Shown here: piece after piece, positions 58,093-64,000 of the stretch
How positions within the stretch are numbered: position 1 is the first letter of the stretch
Layout: each line of letters begins with the position of its first letter
Position numbers and translations under genes: made by a program
Assembly: GCA_902806575.1 (NCBI GenBank)
Contig: CADCXD010000008.1
Location: 992,001-1,056,000, forward strand
Direction of reading: 5' to 3'
DNA: 64,000 nucleotides
From: Jackrogersella multiformis
Taxonomy: Eukaryota; Ascomycota; Sordariomycetes; Xylariales; Hypoxylaceae
Notes under the pieces: generated by a model
The model's input: only the letters and a program-made list of their open reading frames with translations
Told to the model about the DNA's origin: nothing
Database searches by the model: none

Positions 58093-60479
58093 ATGTCCTC
58101 ATACCCAGAGCCATCTGGCGGCGACGAGCCAGATTCAGTCCCAGTAACTGGCCAAACGCCGCCTAATCATCACCATCAGTCGTCTCAGGGATACGATGGC
58201 CTACCCTCTCCATCTGTTCCAGCAACAACTGTTGCCCATCATGGGCTGCAAATGTTGCAGGCTGCATCTGCAGTTCCGCCATCACCGGACCCAACCGATT
58301 TAGCACAGCAGTATGCGCAGTCTGCAACGATGCAGATGGGCGATGCTCAATTCACTCATTCTACCCATTCTGCCCCTTCTATCGACACGTCGATTGCTCT
58401 ACCGCCGTCGTCCCAGAAGGTTACGCGACTTCGACGCGCTTGCGACATGTGCAGCCAGCGCAAGGTGAAGGTAACATATTCTCATTCCTTTCTTCTCTTG
58501 TCACTTGTCTCTTGTTAACTACTCTTACCACTCTCGCCTCTCTTACCTCATTTATCTCTCTTACCTCTACTTCCCCTCTGTCCGATTTCAGTTACGTATT
58601 CTATTTACTAGGTAATCTAACAAAATCCGAAAATTAGTGCGATGAAAGCGGTCCCCCGTGTAAGCCGTGCTCCGACCTCCAGGTCGAGTGTACTTTTAAT
58701 CGAGCGATGAAGCGACGCGGCCCTCCTAATAAGCATGCCGAGGCTGCTAGATTGGCGAAGCGTCCCAGAAGCGACGATGTATCACCAGCTCCTCACCTCG
58801 CTGCCGAAACATTAGTTTCTATTGCCGCTCATGATAGCCCAACTGGATTAGATGCAGAGACCATTGCGCCGTGGCCTATTCTCGAGTTGCTTATTGACGA
58901 CTTCTTCACGTACATACACCCATTAATGCCGTTCCCACATGAGCCCTCCTTCCGCGCCGCATTCGCCAGCCGTATGGATAGGTCTAGTAGTGAGTTTCTA
59001 GCATTGATAGCTAGCATGGTGGGTGCATTAGTCGCTTCGTTTCCTCGGAGTGCCCGATCACATCTGAAAGCTCAGCACAGCACCGGGCTCTTCCCCTCAG
59101 CAATTTCGATGATCGGTCACTGCCGAGCCATCGCATTGGAAGCTCGGACTGCCCGTTTTATGCTGAAGGAGGAAATGAATGTCGACGATGCTGCCACAAG
59201 CTATTTCCTAGGAATCGCTGCAGCTAATACCCTACAGTGGAGAATCTGCAAGAGATTCCTGACGGAGACCATGACGTTCTGCAGAGAGCTTGGTACTCAC
59301 CGGCAAAGAAGTCTATCTGCAGCAGAAGCACACATTCCTGGTCTTATACCAACTCTTGATGCTTCGGCTAATAAGCCCATCGACCATATCAAGGATCAGA
59401 TTGGCAAGCGTATCTTTTGGGTCATGGTCGCCGGCGTTAGGTAAGCTCACTCAGCCGTCCCAGGCTGACTTGCGCCTTTATACTAATGTTGATATAGATC
59501 TATGGCCCAGTTGGGTGTATCGATTAATGAGATACCTTTACCTCCTCCAACTTCTCAGGAGCCATACCCCGAGCAACCAATTGAAGTTGATGATGAATAC
59601 ATCTATTCGGGTCAAATACTTCCTCAACCAGAGGGTACTATCTCCCTAATCACGGGATTCAACAGGAATATCCGTGTTTACATGACTATGAATGAATTAG
59701 TTGGTGTCGACATGTGTTACGGCATCAATTTCTTTGACTGGACGGCTCAAAAGAATATTCTTAGCAATGGGCTTGGTAATGCCAAGCAAGCTGCCGAAGA
59801 CTTGCCTTCCGAACTTCAAGTCAAAACGGACAATTTACAGCACCTCCAAAATCACACCATGGGCTTCGACGACACCAACCTGGAGTATTACCCACCCTCT
59901 CTCCCGAGTGCACAACCTCTCAATGATTTGCGACGGGTGTTTGCGGAGCAACCTATGCGCCGTCGCCATCTTCAGTTCGAAATACAAAAGGCGAATATTC
60001 AGTTGTCACAGCTTGCAACTCGCTCTTACTTTGTTGAGAGATATCTTAACCTTCGCGATGCTCGGCGTGATGATCCAAACTTTGCCGAGAGGGCAAAGAC
60101 GGAGGAAACAGATGATCGAGATAGTATGATGGAAAATGAACGCGAACTCATTGTCCAAAACCTTGTCACTGTGTTGGCATCTATTAGCCAGCGTAATATG
60201 GAGCCCAACGGTTGCTCTCTTATTAATAAGATTCGACAAGTCGCTAGCACGTTGGTGGATGACAGTGCGGAACGCAAGGGACCAGTGGCAGCCAGGGCGG
60301 AGGAGTACCTTAACGGTTTCCTAGACATTCTCATGAAGCTGGAAAAGATGGGGGCGGCTCCTAGAGCAGAGACGATGACGCCTCAAGATGAGGAAGAAGA
60401 ACTCCAAAACTGGTCCAGTTTGAAGGAGTTTCAACTTCACTTCGTCCAAAATGGTGGATTTATGGGCAACGGCTATTAG
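58093..60479 (+). CDS. Zn2Cys6 transcription factor with fungal middle homology region
   Basis: Exons are 58093-58470, 58638-59440 and 59498-60479; introns are 167 and 57 bp; the product is 720 residues. The binuclear zinc cluster is canonical: C117-x2-C120-x6-C127-x6-C134-x2-C137-x6-C144. The first intron falls between the second and third Cys. A basic linker follows (MKRRGPPNKHAEAARLAKRPR). The middle homology region spans about 185-460 (FFTYIHPLMPFPHEPSF, CRELGTHR, KRIFWVMVAGVR). The N-terminus is Gln/Pro/His-rich and the C-terminus is acidic. The family controls sugar, nitrogen or secondary metabolism genes; this member's target is not known. A pyrimidine-rich leader precedes the start. 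Confidence 0.92.
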
Positions 60480-62075
60480 GATCAACTGGCTCAGTATCCA
60501 TGGTCAGCATAGGGATAGGGTTTTCACTATGCCCCTGTCTGGCATTCTTACGAAGTATTAGGGACGATGAATCTGCCTCGACCAGGTTAGATGACGGGTC
60601 AGGAAAACTAGGTAACGCTGCTTTTCGATGAAGCCATTGTTGGCTAACGTCTGTATGGACGTACTGCGCGATGACTTCCTGCGTAATGAATTAAAAAATA
60701 CTGATCACACATACATTTTCTTGCGGTGATATCATTAACACAAGATGTAATGTGCTGAATTATATGTGCAATTTGCAAGGACTGCTCCAAGATTGCTAAT
60801 CACATTCTTACTTGACCTACCTAGGTAGGTTTCAGCCAAAGTAAGGATTTGATACATCAGTTATCCAGACTACTGCTGATTGAAGTAGACATTTTTTTTT
60901 AAAGTATTTTACAACAAAACATACCTCCTTAGTAAGTGCATCTCTTACTACGAGTAAGAAGGGTCCCTAGAAGAATATCACCTAAAAGAGTATCATTGTG
61001 CTGAAAATATGGTTTAATGCATATCAGATGGCGGATGAGAAGTGGAAGGTAAAGTGTGGCGGTGCGAGTGTTTCAGAACAGCTAGGGTGCTAACTTGGCG
61101 TCTGCCGATATTCAATTGACGGTCGCTGCTGGTTTGTCAGACCTCAGCAATAGGCTTTAGTTATCTGGCAAGGGAAGCTCACACGACCATTTCAAACAGT
61201 TACGTACCTCGTATTTGCGTATCTGCTGAACGAATACTCAATCTTAAATTTTTTTTTAAACATCATTTCTTTCATTCCTTAACTCTTTCTGCTGCTGCAT
61301 CGTTCGATCATCGTTAACGACAAGACAAAACCCATCGGATCGGCCGTGATCATAGCGAGGTTGGAAATTCCTGAAATTCCTTAATTCATTATCCGCCCTT
61401 ATCCCGGCCCGAGTTACGGGTGTACCTAGGTACCGGTTAGTTCGATACTACCTAAGTAAGTACCTAGGTATTTGATAAGGTTAAATTTATCCAATTTATC
61501 ATTATCAAGGGATAATTTCAGGCTCCAATTATTCCATACCGGCCTAGCCATACGGGTCATAAAAAGTACCTAAGTAGAGGACTAGTACAGAAAGGTTAGT
61601 GGCTTGGGGAATTGGGGATTAACAAAAAACAAAAAACAAAAGGATCCACCTTTTAAGTCAGCCTCTCTTAACTGCTACCCTATTACCTACCGATTACCTA
61701 CTACTGTACGTGTCAGGGATCGTGAGAGAGGAAAGGAGTCAAGAAAAAAAAGAATTCGGCGAAAACAACCTGTCCATACCCGTGCATAATCAAGATACGT
61801 CGTTACCAATTGTAACGTCAAGCACCGACAAATAATCCCTTTGAGGTAGGGAACAATCCTCTGACGACGATACTCGGTGCACTTGGGGAATCCTTCATCT
61901 TACGCGACAAATAACAAATAACCAATAACCTGATAATCGACGACTACCATTAGTATTATTACCACCGCTACTATTACTACTGCTGCTACTACTACTTCCA
62001 TACTACTACTCCTGCCACTCAGACATCTACCTTCCTCGGCAATCCAAGGGGAAATAAAATTAAAATAATACGCAT
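60480..62075. other. intergenic
   Basis: 3' flank of the Zn2Cys6 gene and promoter/leader of VPS74. It has a near-perfect ACCTACCTAGGTAGGT palindrome at about 60815-60830 and more copies near 61423-61470. Just before VPS74 is a run of TACTAC/CTGCTA-type triplets (about 61950-62007). No gene is seen. Confidence 0.5.
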
Positions 62076-63398
62076 ATGGAAAATAATATGTCGTCGGGAC
62101 TGACGAGACGTCGCGGAGCAGGCGGTGGTACAGCCAACGACGACAGCAATGGAATCAATCGCTCCAACTCTTCGTCGAATGTGCGCGACAGCGCCCCCGA
62201 GACCAGTTACGAGAATAGCGAGAACGGTCACAAGATTGCATTCGACCCGCGCGATATCAGTGAAAGCGCAGAGAGGAGCAAACAACCGAAGCTGACATTG
62301 ATGGAAGAGGTCATATTGTTAGGACTTAAGGATAAACAGGTATGAATCTGTCATGTGTTGTCTTGTCTTGTTTTTATAGTGATTATGCTCCCAAGGAATA
62401 CTAATACTAATACTAACCAAAACAAAACAAAAACAGGGCTACCTCTCTTTTTGGAACGATAACATCAGCTATGCCTTGCGCGGTTGTATCGTCCTCGAAC
62501 TAGCCTTCCGCGGCCGCGTCAGCATGCAAAAAGATCCCTCTAGGCGACGCTTCCCCCTAGCCGATCGGACAATCGAAGTCGTCGATGATACCCTCACTGG
62601 CGAAGTCCTACTAGACGAGGCTCTGAAGATGATGAAGCAGAGCGAGAAGATGAGCGTAAGCGCGTGGATCGACCTAATGAGCGGTATGCTATATAACCTA
62701 TAACCTATAATCTCTCACGCGAATCCCACCCTACGCATATGCTATCGGCTTTACTGACCGCGACTATTATCTACGAACAGGCGAAACATGGAACCTCATG
62801 AAGATCGGCTACCAACTAAAGCAGGTTCGCGAGCGCCTGTGCAAGGGTCTTGTTGACAAGGGCATCCTCCGCACCGAGAAGCGCAACTTCTTGCTCTTCG
62901 ACATGGCCACCCACCCCGTCGCTGACGGTGGCGCGAAGGACGAGATCCGACGGCGCGTTAGGAACGTCCTGACTCAGCGTACCGTTGTGCTTCCCGCCTC
63001 CCAGTTCCTACCCGAGAACCTCGAATTCCGATACGTCCGCACCATCGCTATGGTCTGCGCCGCCTACGCAGCCAACGTTTTGGAAAATGCCTTGAGCACA
63101 CTAGGCCACGAGGCGCGGGAGCGCGCTTTCACACAGACTGATGAGCTGCTCGCCGAGTACTCCCAGTGGCCCTTCGGGAGGAAGACGCCCTCTACTGGCA
63201 TTGGAGCTAACCTGCCGCAAGTCATAACTGAGGTGAGTTCTTTTTCTCCCGGATGATTGGTACCTTTCTACCGAGTTCTAATGTGCTAATCACGATTATC
63301 CTCTACAGGAGGTCAATACCGCCAAAGACAAGGAACTCCAGCTCGAGGTCGTTGCCGCATGCCTGAGCGTCTTCACTCGCCTCGACTCACTTCTATAA
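62076..63398 (+). CDS. VPS74: Golgi phosphoprotein 3 homologue (Vps74)
   Basis: Exons are 62076-62339, 62437-62683, 62781-63232 and 63309-63398; introns are 97, 97 and 76 bp; the product is 350 residues. GPP34 domain: TLMEEVILLGLKDKQGYLSFWND, RGCIVLELAFRGRV, DDTLTGEVLLDEALKMM, SGETWNLMKIGYQLKQVRERLCKGLVDKGIL, and the end LEVVAACLSVFTRLDSLL. It binds PI4P on Golgi membranes and holds glycosyltransferases there through COPI. The N-terminal TRRR cluster fits the coatomer-binding arginines. A second in-frame ATG at 62088 (MSSGLTRRRG) may be the real start, as orthologues begin like that. Confidence 0.94.
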
Positions 63399-64000
63399 AC
63401 TTAGGCCTCGCCTATTTTAACTACTTCTACTTGTATGAAACGCAATACAGCCGGCATCCAACCTCGTCGACCACACTACCCAACAACCAACCGACCAACC
63501 CCTTTCATCCTTGCCTCCCCGAAACGACCAACCCCGACTTCTGCCTGGCATTCCATTTCCCATAACGACGTTGAAAGGGGACGAGAGTGTTGTTCTGGAT
63601 TAGAAAAAGGGGTGGGGATTTAGGAACATGCATGCCCTACGACACATAGCGGGGTGGGCGCTTCACTGCGAAATGATAAATGGAGAAAGGCACGCGCTCA
63701 GACTTTTTTTTTTATGGTTTTGAGCGTGAGTGCCACTACGGCTGCTCGTTAGGATTTCGAACGAACGAACGGACGGGGAATCCCGCGGGCGGAAAAAAAA
63801 CCGGAGGGAAAGAGGAAGAGGAGAGCGGTGGAGTAACCAGGAGATAGAGAGGGAGGGAAAGAGGATCGGAGAGAATCGAACTCTTCTTACGGTATACACA
63901 ACCCGCACGCAGGCAAGCAAGGAAAGAAAGGTTCATCATGTCATTTCTCGACCGTGTTGTAATAGTCTAAAAATCATGGATTTTTTTCTTCTTCTTTCTT
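63399..64000. other. 3' flank, purine-rich
   Basis: VPS74 3' UTR and beyond. The plus strand is purine-rich at about 63770-63880 (GGA/GAAA runs). No gene is seen before the window ends. Confidence 0.5.

Noticed and set aside
1..64000. CRISPR array, rRNA or intact transposon
   Set aside because: No regularly spaced repeats, no rRNA-like sequence, and no transposase or reverse transcriptase motif in any frame.

Overview
The window reads as nuclear DNA of a filamentous ascomycete. Most genes carry short GT-AG introns (46-170 bp) with CTAAC-type branch sites. The gene families are fungal: NPP1, hydrophobin, UstYa/DUF3328, Zn2Cys6, GtaA, GH125, DUF2434. A TTAGGG-type telomeric repeat also occurs. 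A Sordariomycete is likely, but the exact order cannot be fixed from sequence alone. I rebuilt exon structures by hand from splice signals and reading frames; every multi-exon model closes in frame.

Left part (1-14.5 kb): the 3' end of an RBR ubiquitin ligase; a secreted NLP-type protein; a long AT-rich tract; an intact five-exon cytochrome P450 whose haem cysteine codon is split by an intron; a class I-like hydrophobin; then a housekeeping block with COQ1 and VMA12 diverging from one promoter that holds a perfect inverted repeat; then a small protein with an ESCO-type zinc finger but no acetyltransferase domain.

Middle part (14.5-38 kb): a secreted GtaA-type glutaminase; a proline iminopeptidase-like hydrolase; a UstYa-like oxidase diverging from a newly modelled 53-residue secreted microprotein; an amino acid/choline-type permease; a DUF2434 membrane protein; a secreted GH125 alpha-mannosidase; and an unrecognised Pro/Gln-repeat protein.

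Right part (38-64 kb): a roughly 10-kb gene desert in front of a C2H2 transcription factor; an MFS transporter; a GFA/CENP-V-fold protein; a polysaccharide deacetylase; a decayed short-chain dehydrogenase relic; a Zn2Cys6 transcription factor; and VPS74. No rRNA, tRNA, CRISPR array or intact transposon was found.

There is no classical large biosynthetic cluster. The best candidate for an undescribed system is the UstYa-like oxidase with its head-to-head microprotein, since UstYa enzymes modify secreted ribosomal peptides in fungi. A second signal is a dispersed palindrome (core TACCTAGGTA, up to 18 bp) scattered through intergenic DNA and introns.
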